Source: Apiosordaria backusii
Taxonomy: Eukaryota > Ascomycota > Sordariomycetes > Sordariales > Lasiosphaeriaceae
NCBI GenBank assembly: GCA_030549205.1
Contig: JAUKTV010000008.1
Coordinates: forward strand, 1,240,001-1,304,000
DNA: 64,000 nucleotides
Reading direction: 5' to 3'
The first letter of the stretch is position 1, and each line of letters opens with the position of its first letter. The notes under the pieces were generated by a model. The model saw only the letters and a program-made list of their open reading frames with translations, was not told the origin of the DNA and made no database searches. Below are positions 21,601 through 30,954 of this stretch, in pieces. The position numbers and the translations under genes are program-made.

Positions 21601-24534
21601 CTGCCTCGCCCTCGTGGAATGCCTTCATCTCCGCCGTCATCGACGGGCCGAGAAGCACAAACAAGATCATCGCCCAATGTCTCGCCGCTTCCCGCTCCCA
21701 ACTCCTCCCCTGACTGGTGCACTTCGACAACGATGCGCCTCCCAGCAGCCGAATCCGGGGAAGACAAACTGGGTGCCTCCCGCCTTGTCATACCTACCCG
21801 ATTCAGTGGCAGGCTGCCCTGTGTGTATAAGTGTGCACGGTCTTGTTACATAGTAGCGATACGTTCATTCGTGGTCGTTTCAAACAAGCAAGCACCAGTC
21901 CATATCTCGTCCCACCCTCCAACCTCTCTTCTTTGCCCCAGGCCTGCTTTCCTTGGGTTCCTTCGACATCACCCGAAATCGAGGTGCCGCACAGCCGCCC
22001 CGGGAGAGGCATGCGACTTCTTCCCTTTTGTGTTTGTGCTGGGGGGTGCTGTTGTTGAGGTCGCTGTTGCGTTTGGCCCCCAAAGCCCCATGTTCAGCCG
22101 ACCACTCGGGGCCTCTCATCTGGCCACCGTTTATGGTCTTTGTTTCAGGAAAAAGAGAAACGAGTGCGGCTGCCGGCAGCACGCAGGAAATAGAACAATC
22201 TAGCGTGTGTGTTCCGTGAAACGGCCATCTGTCGATTGCGGTACTCGGGTAGCTGATCTATTTGACAGGCAAGACGTTGCGTTGGCAGTCACAGCTCCCC
22301 AGCGCAGGCCATGTGCGGCCGGACTGCCGTGCCGTGCATTTGCTCGTTTCAACCTGTGAGCGGCCCCATTGTCCGGCACCGAACCCGTGTCTCCTCGCAA
22401 TTCCCAACCTCCTGCCCGGTGCCGGCGTTGGTTCTCTCTCATCTCATGATCGGGGGGCTGGCCTCTGCCGACATGCGGAGTCTGCTGGCATCTCCCACTC
22501 ACATTGCATATCTGCTGCCGCGACCTTTTCGACGAGATTGTGCTGTAACCACACTCAGTTAGTTGGCTTCCACGCTGTCCTAATTTGATGGTTGAACAAT
22601 GTCAGGTTTGAGACACCGGTAGCACCTTGTTGTTGTGCTGGCTTGCCAAACAGCCCTCATCTGCAAGAAGATACCCTGTGCCCCATGGCTCGACGCGCTG
22701 GTGTGCCATGGCACAAGACAGAACTTGCTTCGCTGGCAGGTTGCCACAGGTTTTGCTCAACTTTGAAAGCCTGTACCACGGCTCCCTGCATCGTCAACAA
22801 CCAAGGAGAGGGAAACCCAGCTGGGTGAGAACGTCATCGAGCCGGGTATAATGGTTGTCGATTTGCCGCTAAGTTAGGCTCTGTTCCTTCCACCTGGATA
22901 TTCCCAACTCACGAACCATCACCAAGGCATCAACTGATGGTGTGCTTCCACGTCGCCTGCAGCGCTGCGATATCGTCCAATGGCCATATTCCCGAGTCCT
23001 TCTGGAGTTGCATGCGGTGTCCGATAGGTTGATATCACGGGAATGTTTCACACCTCGTTGACTACTTGTAGTTTCACCGCCCTTTGGAAGATTATCTGAC
23101 ACGACTTGGTTGCTCGAAATCGGAAGAAGGCCCTTGATGAGTTGTTGAAAGACTTCTCGGTTGTCCCGTGGCGGCTCTCTGTTGTATGCCTGAACCCGAT
23201 ATATACAGCACCAAGGGGACTTTGCCGCAACTATGTGAGTGGTTGATCTTTGGCGAGATTTCAAGAATATTCTGCCTTACTTGAACCCATTAGACATCGA
23301 TCAGCGAAAACGGTCCAAGAGATACCATCAGCGTTTTCCCAAGCCTTTGCGGGAACATATATAACATGTCGACTTCACCATCTAGAGACTTGATTTCTCA
23401 TCAAGACTGGCAAGAATGTGTGTCATGTCTAAAGGTCAAATAAAGCAATTCTGTTCTTGGCTTGCGAGATCAGACTTGCAATGATGGTTTCGAAGATGGC
23501 GGATTAAAGGCGTAAGAGCTGATCTCTTGAGTTGACCACAACACCATTATAATATGAAGAATGGCTCAACAGGTTGTCGAGGTGTGATGGGAGTTCTGCC
23601 CCTTGCTGTCGATATCCATACGGGGTGTTGAGAAACGGAGCTTGAGGGTGAGGTTGCATTGTTGATGATACGCCAAACTTTGGTCGTGTCAGAAAGAAAG
23701 CCCCAAGTTGGTGACAGCAAGGTGGAGAGGTTCTGGACCGTTCATATAAGAGATTGGCCGGTTGCCGGTAAAAACGTGGCCTGTGATGATCAAGGCATTG
23801 TTTTGATAATCTCGAAATGTCCGTTCTTCCAAGATGATCATGTCGGTGATGGTCGTGTTTGGATGAACTCGAACTGTCACCCCACACAATTTCGCCGGCC
23901 CATCCACATCCAGCACGACGTTTCTGCACCTTTCAGCGAACCGCTTGGTAGGGGTATGGCGCTTCCAAGATTGGGCCCACCAAAGCGGAGAGATATCATT
24001 GGTGCGTGCCTGATTACGGTGGAGCCATGCTCAGTGGTTCATCCCAATCGGGACATAGCATCCATTTCGCTAGCGCTCGCTACAATCCCCTGAAGGCAGT
24101 GCTGACCGCAACTACTTGTGCCAGGCCTCGCCTTGCCTGTCCGTCTCGTCCATCTCCTCTTTTTCCATCGTCGACGTCAAAGCTTGGGGACTGCTTCAAA
24201 GTCGTTCTTTCGATCACTCTCTTTTCCACACACATCCCGCCCTCAGGGAACCATTGGTATCGGCTTCATTCTTTCAGTCGATTTCCGTCCAGTCCTTTTG
24301 TTGATGCAGTCCCTGTGACACACGAGGAAGTAATACGCGCGGTACATTCGGAATAGTCTTTGCGGAACAGTCTTTTGTAAGTCGAGTCTGCGATGCGATA
24401 TCACGACATAGCAGGACAAGATAATTGACTTTTTTATAGCTTCCAGCAGCTCGTACATACCAGCAGCGCCTTGCGACACGCATTACGCCATTACATTCCT
24501 TACGTCTGACTTCAGAAACCCACACACCAGCACA
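18633..24534. other. Large, nearly gene-free divergent intergenic region
   Basis: This stretch of 5.9 kb lies between the PUF start (-) and the small membrane-protein gene (+). Open frames up to about 210 codons occur on both strands, but they are compositionally odd, overlap each other and show no family motif. The exception is the fragment at 23504-24030. No transposon ends or long repeats were seen. It may hold long leaders, promoters or non-coding transcripts. Confidence 0.5.
23504..24030 (-). pseudogene. Possible broken coding fragment, family not recognised
   Basis: Minus strand frame 24030-23689 is open for 113 codons, has no ATG, and reads like a folded protein with balanced composition (for example VVLDVDGPAKLCGVTVRVHP and MIILEERTFRDYQNNALIIT) before TGA. 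A second frame continues to 23504 with TRPKFGVSSTMQPHPQAPFL and a plausible C-terminus ending DQLLRL. The two join by a one-base shift at about 23690-23700. No GT-AG intron fits between them. No start exon was found upstream. It could be a gene relic, an exon of an unannotated gene with a sequence error, or chance. I do not recognise the family. A separate minus-strand frame at 22869-23264 could be a further remnant. Confidence 0.35.
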
Positions 24535-25074
24535 ATGGACTCGTTTACACACATCGTTCGCCGCGGCCTTGACACGGACGGCGACAATGAAACAACTGTC
24601 GATATCCTCATCGCACTTCTCGCCCTCACGTTCTGCGGACTGCTGGCATTCTCCCTCTTGGTTTTGATGAGGAGGATGAAGAGGCAGAACCAGATGATGG
24701 ACGAGACTCTTCCTCAATACCACGAAGTCAAGAAGTCGGGCAACCACAGACGTCTCACCATCGAAACCGGCAACGGCAGGCAAAGCGTCATCGTCTTCAA
24801 CAATGGCGCCTCCCCCATGCTCACCAACCCCCGATCGCCTCCCCACTCCCCCGACAACGTTCCCCAAATTCACATCACCTTCCCCGACGAGCAGGACGAC
24901 CAAGGCCGGCCAAAGAGCGGCCGCGTAGTTGTCGTCCGTGTTGGCGACACCACCGTCGGCCTCGAGCCCCTCAACGACGAGCAACTCCCCGCTTATGAGA
25001 AGGAAAGCAGCACGCAATTCTACTCGGTCGACATTGAGAAGATTGGCGGCCTCAAGGAGAAGGAGTTCCGCTAA
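24535..25074 (+). CDS. Small single-pass membrane protein with two LPxY motifs, unknown function
   Basis: Single-exon gene of 179 residues, not assigned to a named family. A short N-terminal segment (about 1-22) is followed by one hydrophobic helix (about 23-45, ILIALLALTFCGLLAFSLLV) and a basic stop-transfer stretch (MRRMKRQ), which by the positive-inside rule puts the C-terminal 130 residues in the cytosol. The tail holds LPQY (59-62) and LPAY (151-154), both of the L/PPxY type that WW domains of Rsp5/Nedd4 ligases bind in known adaptors. In between are a proline/serine-rich segment (SPMLTNPRSPPHSP) and a beta-like block (RVVVVRVGDTTVGLEPL). A ligase-adaptor or trafficking role is inference only. 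Consistent codon use and the first-ATG start support it as a real gene. Confidence 0.8.
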   Translation: MDSFTHIVRRGLDTDGDNETTVDILIALLALTFCGLLAFSLLVLMRRMKRQNQMMDETLPQYHEVKKSGNHRRLTIETGNGRQSVIVFNNGASPMLTNPRSPPHSPDNVPQIHITFPDEQDDQGRPKSGRVVVVRVGDTTVGLEPLNDEQLPAYEKESSTQFYSVDIEKIGGLKEKEFR

Positions 25075-26409
25075 GCTCTCCACCACCACTCAAACGATGG
25101 GAACCAACACAAAACATGAAGGCTTCTTCGAACACAACGACGAGCTGGACTTTTTAATGATTTGATGGGCGACTGGAGTTGTGAGAAAAACGGGACCGGG
25201 CACGAAAATTATACCATACCTTCCTTCCTTACAGAAAACACCGGCCTTGCTGTTTTCTGTCCTGTCTATTATTCACTTTCGACACTTCAGCTTGGAGAGG
25301 GAACCTGAGCGGGCTGGCTTAACGGAGCATGGGGTCACACCAGATGTGCCCGGTATATACATATGCTATGATGCTGCAAAGGGTAGCAACCGCGTACATT
25401 CGCATTCTGGAGTACTTTTTTCGGCGGGAGGATCTTTTCTTGTGGGCAAGAGCGCAAGCTACATACATAACGTACATATACCTGGGGTGTGCATTGCTGA
25501 CGGGGCAGCGTTTTGATGGCGGGTTTGTGGCATTTTCTATACCGTCATCCGACATTCTAGTATTGTATAATTAAATATATGATGCCTGCCGCGAGGCGGG
25601 TGTTTTTGAACGGTCTCGCAACTGTCATGAACCGTTGTTTGGATGTGGGGCCGAGCCTCCCGAAAGTTGGGGACGTTTTCTCGTTTGTTTCCAAGTTTTC
25701 CATCCTTCCCGAAGCGTGTTTCCGGGCGACAGGATATGGCCACGGCATGAACCTTGAGAGGAGCGGAAGTAATAATTCTCCTATTGGATCAGTCTTGGAT
25801 GCTGATTCAGAAGCAAACCATGTGAAGAGAAACATAATCAAGGGTTAGGGTAGATACGCCGAAGGAAGATGATGAGACACGGGGAGCTGCCAAATGACAG
25901 CAGTGGAGATGGTTGCTTTCTGGAAGCTCCAAAATTTCCCAAGCAAACCATCCACTTCCATGCAATTAATTCAACAAACCGCCAGTTGGCATTTCTTCGT
26001 CAAATGGCGCATTTTTCTTACTCTTCTTGTTGAATAAGAACCCCTTTTGCTCTCCATAAAAACTATTCACGGCCCCTTATTTCGGCCTTACTCTCTTATT
26101 TTAATAAATCGTATACGCAGCATTTCGGGGGAGATCCCACTTTGCTATCCTACGATACTGGCGAAAACGTGGAACTCCATCACCGGCGGGCTGCTGCGAG
26201 GTTTTACCCCATTCTTTACTATTAGCACCGTTTTCTTTTTTTTCTTTTACTTTATTGATTTCATCCCAATTGATACCCCATCGAACCCCTATTCTTTTCT
26301 CCGCCCCTGACAGCCCACACAACCAACAATTGTCCATCGACCGAACGAACTTCCAAACCGCGTTAATTACGCGCCGCGCGTGTAAAGCGCACAACAACCC
26401 CCTTCCACG
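25075..26409. other. Intergenic region between the small membrane protein and GPI13
   Basis: No supported gene. The DNA is mixed, with an A/T-richer pyrimidine stretch at 26220-26260 shortly before the GPI13 start, which is probably its promoter or leader. Confidence 0.5.
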
Positions 26410-29400
26410 ATGCCACCACCCCAACCGACGCCCAAAAAGGCGGTGCCCCCTCCCGATTACAAGACCCTAAAGGCGCAATGGGACGCAGCCAAGCGGAAAA
26501 AAGAGGCAGCGGAGAATAATGATAATGCGACCAAAAAGCAGCCAGAGCAGCAGCAGCCAGCAGCAGCAGCAGCAGCAGCAGCACCAGACAGCGACGAGAT
26601 CAAGCTCCGCGAGCTTCGACGGGCCGCGCTGGAAGGCAGGAGGAAAAAAGCGTATCAATCCCGCTGGCTGTGGACGGCTGGGTTTTGGGTCTGGATGCTG
26701 GCTGTTCACTTGGTGGGGATTGGGTATTTCACCAGCGGGTTCTTGCTCACGAGGTTGCAGTTGGAGGATAAGTCACTTTGCGAGGTGCCTCCTACGGCCA
26801 CGGCCGGGGGGGAGGGGGATAAGGATATCCTGGGAGCGTGGTCAGGGAAGGGGACCGTGGAAGGTGGATGCTGGCACCCCAAGACTTTTGAAAGGGCGGT
26901 GGTGGTGTTGATCGATGCGCTGAGGTACGACTTTACGGTTCCAGTTGGGGACGGCGCGGCGTTTCATGATGCTTTCCCTTTTATGTACGAGACGGCAGTG
27001 AGGGCGCCAACTCAAGCTTTTTTGAGGCCGTTTATTGCTGATCCGCCTACTTCGACGCTGCAGAGGCTGAAGGGGCTGACGACGGGGACGTTGCCGACGT
27101 TTATTGATGTGGGGAGTAGCTTTTCGGGGACGGCGATTGAGGAGGATAATTTGTTGATGCAGATGAAAGAGGCTGGGAAGAGGGTGGTGCACTTGGGGGA
27201 TGATACGTGGGAGTCGTTGTTTCCTGGATATTTTGAGGGGAACCTTAGCAGGCCGTATGACAGTTTTAATGTTTGGGATTTGCATACGGTGGATAATGGG
27301 GTGATTGAGCATATTTTCCCGTTGATGGAGAAGAAGGATCAGTGGGATTTGCTGATTGGGCATCTTTTGGGGGTTGATCATGCTGGGCATCGGTATGGTC
27401 CTGATCACCCGGAGATGACCAAGAAGTTGCGCCAGATGGACAGCTTTGTTCGGGATCTGGCGGCCAAGATTGATGATAAGACGGTTTTGATTGTTATGGG
27501 AGATCATGGAATGGACAGCAAGGGCGATCATGGTGGCGAGAGCGACGATGAGGTTCAGGCTGCGCTCTGGATGTATTCTCCCAAGGGTATCTTTGGGAGA
27601 ACGAAGCCCGAGCATGCCACGCCACCAGCTACCGCTGATATTCGCCCTGTGAACCAGATTGACCTTGTCCCCACTGTGGCACTCATGTTGGGTATCCCTA
27701 TTCCTTTCAATAATCTGGGCCGCCCCATTGAGGAGGCCTTTGCTGGCCCTCGCGGTAACTCTTGGAGTAATCTGGCTGCGGCCGAAAGGGTCACAGCTGC
27801 TGGTATCAAGCGGTACCAGGCCTCTTATTATGCTGCCCGCGGGATGGCTGAGGAATCCGCCTCTACCCCTGGCTCGCCCGCTGAACTTTGGAACAAGGCT
27901 GAAGGCTTGGTTTCCCAGGGCAACTGGGAAGCTGTCTATTCAGCTTTTGCCGAGTATCAAAGAGTGAACCTGGCTCGCTGCAAAAGTCTTTGGGCGCAAT
28001 TCAACATCAAGAATATGCTTCTTGGGATTGCAGTCATGGGATTTGGCGTTCTTACCTTGCTAGTCTACGTCTCCAAGGGAGCCGAGGACGACGAGGCCGT
28101 TGATGACCCAGAGCTGGATGATGCTGAGAAGAGCCTGGAGATCATGGGCGTCATCCCCGACTCGGAGCTACCTGTAGCAGATGTTCTCGAGAGAAAGCTT
28201 GTTGCTGCTGCTTTCCTTGGCGCCGTTCCGGGGCTCATTGGTGGTGCCCTCCATGCGTATCTCAAGGGAACTAACGACTACTACCGCGGTGCTGCCATGG
28301 CTGCCCTTACCAGTATCGCGACCGTCAGTGTGTCGCTCTACGAAGTCAAGGAGACCCTCTTGACCCTTCTCCCGTCAACGCTCTGGGGATGGATGGCAGC
28401 AGTCTTTACTCTCAGCCAGTCCATCGGCTTCGCTTCCAACTCGTACACAATCTGGGAAGACTCAATTCTGATGTTTTTCATCACCACCTTTGGCTTCGTC
28501 ACGGCTCTGTCTGCCCTCCGGATACAGTCTCTTCCCGACCGCTACATGGCCATCTACCACTCGGTTCTCTTTGTCGTCCTAGGTCGCCTCGCCTCCTCCT
28601 CTAAACTCTGCCGTGAGGAGCAAATGCCATACTGCACATCAACCTACTACGCCTCCTCCACCTCCTCCACCTCTGCCCTCTGGCAGCTCGCCATCCCCTT
28701 CGCAGTGAGCCTGATCCTCCCAACAATAATCAAAGCCTACCTCCAACCCACCCGCTCCTACGAAGGTCTAGCCCCCGCCTGGATCGGGTACGTCTTCCGC
28801 ACCGGTCTCTTCATGTCAGCCCTTTACTGGGTCCTCGACGCAGCCGACAATGGGAACTGGATCCCCAACCTCCCGGAGAAAACCCTCAAGAACCTCTCCG
28901 TCTACAACGCCCAAATGGTCTTGGGGTTAGCCTTCGTAGCAGGCACAACAGCATTCATGTGGGCCCCTCCCTGCGTGAGCATCGTCACCTCAGCTTCCAA
29001 AGCCACTCCCACCCGCGCCCAGGTCGCCATCTTGGGATACGGCAACGCCCACGGCGCTCGTTATCTCCTCCTCCCGCTCAACTTCCTTGTGTCCCTCATC
29101 CTCCTCTCCAAACCCATGGGCGGCGGCGCTCTCGCCCTTTTATTTTGGCAAATCCTCTCCCTAGTCGAGATCATCGACCTCAACGCTTTGTCGTCAACCC
29201 CTATCGGCCCGGTCATGCTCGCCATCCTCGGGTCGTTTCACTTTTTCAAAACGGGCCATCAAGCGGTTTTATCCACCATCCAGTGGGATAGCGCTTTCAT
29301 CCCGCTGTTTACCGTCCGCTACCCCTGGTCTCCGTTGGCAGTGGCGCTTAATACCTTTGCGGGGCAGATCCTCGCGACGGTGTGCCTCCCTTTGTTGGTG

Positions 29401-29676
29401 CTGTGGAAGTCTTCGCCAAAGCAAAAGGGGTTGTTGGGGGAGGTTAGTAAGAAGCTGGGGGTGTTTGTGAGTTATTTCGCGGTGGAGAGCTTGGCGACGA
29501 TGGCGTGGGCGGGGCACTTGAGGAGGCATTTGATGCTGTATCGGGTGTTTATGCCTAGGTTTGCTACGGCGGCGGTGGTGCTGGTGGTGGTGGATTTGGT
29601 GGGGTTGGGGGTGGGGTTGGCGGGGGTGAGGGTGAACACGGTGGCGATTGGGGAGGTTTTTGGGTGGGCTGAGTAG
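26410..29676 (+). CDS. GPI13: GPI ethanolamine-phosphate transferase 3 (Gpi13/PIG-O)
   Basis: ER membrane enzyme that adds ethanolamine phosphate to the third mannose of the GPI precursor, the group later joined to proteins such as the yapsin encoded in this window. Single exon, 1088 residues, normal for fungal Gpi13. A cytosolic basic N-terminus with an alanine/glutamine run (CAG repeat, 26544-26582) is followed by a first membrane helix (about residues 85-112). The lumenal alkaline-phosphatase-like domain shows the metal-site segments VVLIDALRYDF, HLGDDTWESLFP, LLGVDHAGHRYGPDHPEM and VMGDHGMDSKGDHGG. From about residue 535 on there are many transmembrane helices. Residues after 980 use mostly G-ending codons, unlike the C-ending stretch just before. 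The start at 26410 gives a full N-terminus. Convergent with MET6. Confidence 0.96.
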   Translation: MPPPQPTPKKAVPPPDYKTLKAQWDAAKRKKEAAENNDNATKKQPEQQQPAAAAAAAAPDSDEIKLRELRRAALEGRRKKAYQSRWLWTAGFWVWMLAVHLVGIGYFTSGFLLTRLQLEDKSLCEVPPTATAGGEGDKDILGAWSGKGTVEGGCWHPKTFERAVVVLIDALRYDFTVPVGDGAAFHDAFPFMYETAVRAPTQAFLRPFIADPPTSTLQRLKGLTTGTLPTFIDVGSSFSGTAIEEDNLLMQMKEAGKRVVHLGDDTWESLFPGYFEGNLSRPYDSFNVWDLHTVDNGVIEHIFPLMEKKDQWDLLIGHLLGVDHAGHRYGPDHPEMTKKLRQMDSFVRDLAAKIDDKTVLIVMGDHGMDSKGDHGGESDDEVQAALWMYSPKGIFGRTKPEHATPPATADIRPVNQIDLVPTVALMLGIPIPFNNLGRPIEEAFAGPRGNSWSNLAAAERVTAAGIKRYQASYYAARGMAEESASTPGSPAELWNKAEGLVSQGNWEAVYSAFAEYQRVNLARCKSLWAQFNIKNMLLGIAVMGFGVLTLLVYVSKGAEDDEAVDDPELDDAEKSLEIMGVIPDSELPVADVLERKLVAAAFLGAVPGLIGGALHAYLKGTNDYYRGAAMAALTSIATVSVSLYEVKETLLTLLPSTLWGWMAAVFTLSQSIGFASNSYTIWEDSILMFFITTFGFVTALSALRIQSLPDRYMAIYHSVLFVVLGRLASSSKLCREEQMPYCTSTYYASSTSSTSALWQLAIPFAVSLILPTIIKAYLQPTRSYEGLAPAWIGYVFRTGLFMSALYWVLDAADNGNWIPNLPEKTLKNLSVYNAQMVLGLAFVAGTTAFMWAPPCVSIVTSASKATPTRAQVAILGYGNAHGARYLLLPLNFLVSLILLSKPMGGGALALLFWQILSLVEIIDLNALSSTPIGPVMLAILGSFHFFKTGHQAVLSTIQWDSAFIPLFTVRYPWSPLAVALNTFAGQILATVCLPLLVLWKSSPKQKGLLGEVSKKLGVFVSYFAVESLATMAWAGHLRRHLMLYRVFMPRFATAAVVLVVVDLVGLGVGLAGVRVNTVAIGEVFGWAE

Positions 29677-30954
29677 ATGCCTTTGGTACCTAACGAGAAG
29701 AAAAGTTGGGGAGGGGGAGGGGGTACGAAAAGAAGGAAAAAGGGGAAGAAAGGGGGGTATAGGAGATAGAGAGAAAGAGAAAAGGAAAGAGAGAGGGGTG
29801 TATGTACATATGACTACAGGTACCTAGAGAGAGAAGACATAAAAAGCAAGCAGGGAGTTGTAAAAGTTCTGCTGCTATTTATTGTCAGGGAGGCGAGGGC
29901 AGGTAGCAAGCACCTGGGGCGGGTTTTTTTGGTTTTGTTTTGTTCAGTGTATAAACTGTGCACCGTTGATGGATTGATTGTATATAATTAATAGACTGAA
30001 AATGTCAAAGTACAAATCATCTTGTTGGATATTTATTTGCTATGGTCAACTTTTGGAACAAACATTACAGGTCAATGACAGGTAATGATGATTAATTAAT
30101 AAAGTATCTCAAGTTGGACAGCTAGCTACCAACATGGCCATTCAGCTTTGAAATAGTGCTGTTCAAGACAACATTGAGTAGACTTGGGGTTTGCTTTTCC
30201 CTGGTATCGCATGCAACGCTGTATTCATGTCCCCTCCCTTTTATTGTTCCGAGTTAGAGATTTGGAAGCCTCTGTACTTTGGTCATAATAGATTCGTATA
30301 GCTGTAGTATTGGATGTTGGCTCAAGTACATTCTTCCATAAACTTAGCCAGAGGCAATAAATCCACATCACATTCATATTCAAATCACATCAATCGAAAC
30401 AGCAAAATATTGTAGGTCTGCGTAGGCAAACTCTCTTTATTCACGACTCCATGGTATCAAAAAATTCCAGAGGAAGCTTTCTGTAGACTTCACACGCGCA
30501 CTGCTTGGTGAAGGCAGACCGTAAAAATAGGCCATGAGCAAATAAAACACACATCTTGTTGAAGATGGTTTTGCTCGCAGGCCCTCCCAATTTCTTTCTT
30601 CCCATCTTTCTTCCCGAAAAACCCACCCAACACCGAACCGAATGAATCCCCAGGTATGTTTTTTCTTTCACCCATAATAAAAAAACGCCGTGTTGAGAAT
30701 GGCGAAACCCGTTCCACCCCCACCATATGTATGCTAATATGCTGTTGAACCAACCCATCCGGATTTTCCCCTTGCCCACAAAACGCCTTGTTGAGAATGG
30801 CGCTTTCCATTGAGGTATCATCTAATCATCACCCAAATCTTTTTTTGAACCCGTTAGAGACCCCCGAAATGCTAATGCTGTTGAAAAAAATCCGGAAAAA
30901 GCATATTACACCATCAAATCGATGGCGTGTACATAGAAATTATTAGTTAGACAT
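29677..30954. other. Convergent intergenic region between GPI13 and MET6
   Basis: A purine-rich tract follows GPI13 (29700-29810), then A/T-rich DNA without coding capacity. A duplicated module with hairpin potential lies at 30683-30890, on the 3' side of MET6. Confidence 0.55.
30683..30894. repeat. Duplicated two-block module downstream of MET6
   Basis: Block A, AAACGCC(G/T)TGTTGAGAATGGCG, occurs at 30683-30704 and 30781-30802. Block B, ATGCTAAT(AT)GCTGTTGAA followed by ATCCGG, occurs at 30731-30771 and 30869-30894. The order A-B-A-B shows a tandem duplication. Each A block can pair CGCC with GGCG across an 11-base loop. It may lie in the MET6 3' UTR. Confidence 0.8.

Noticed and set aside
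19177..22203. Open frames of 100-210 codons in the 18.6-24.5 kb gap
   Set aside because: They overlap each other on both strands, are rich in R, S, P, G and C, lack domains, and have no nearby continuation through plausible introns.
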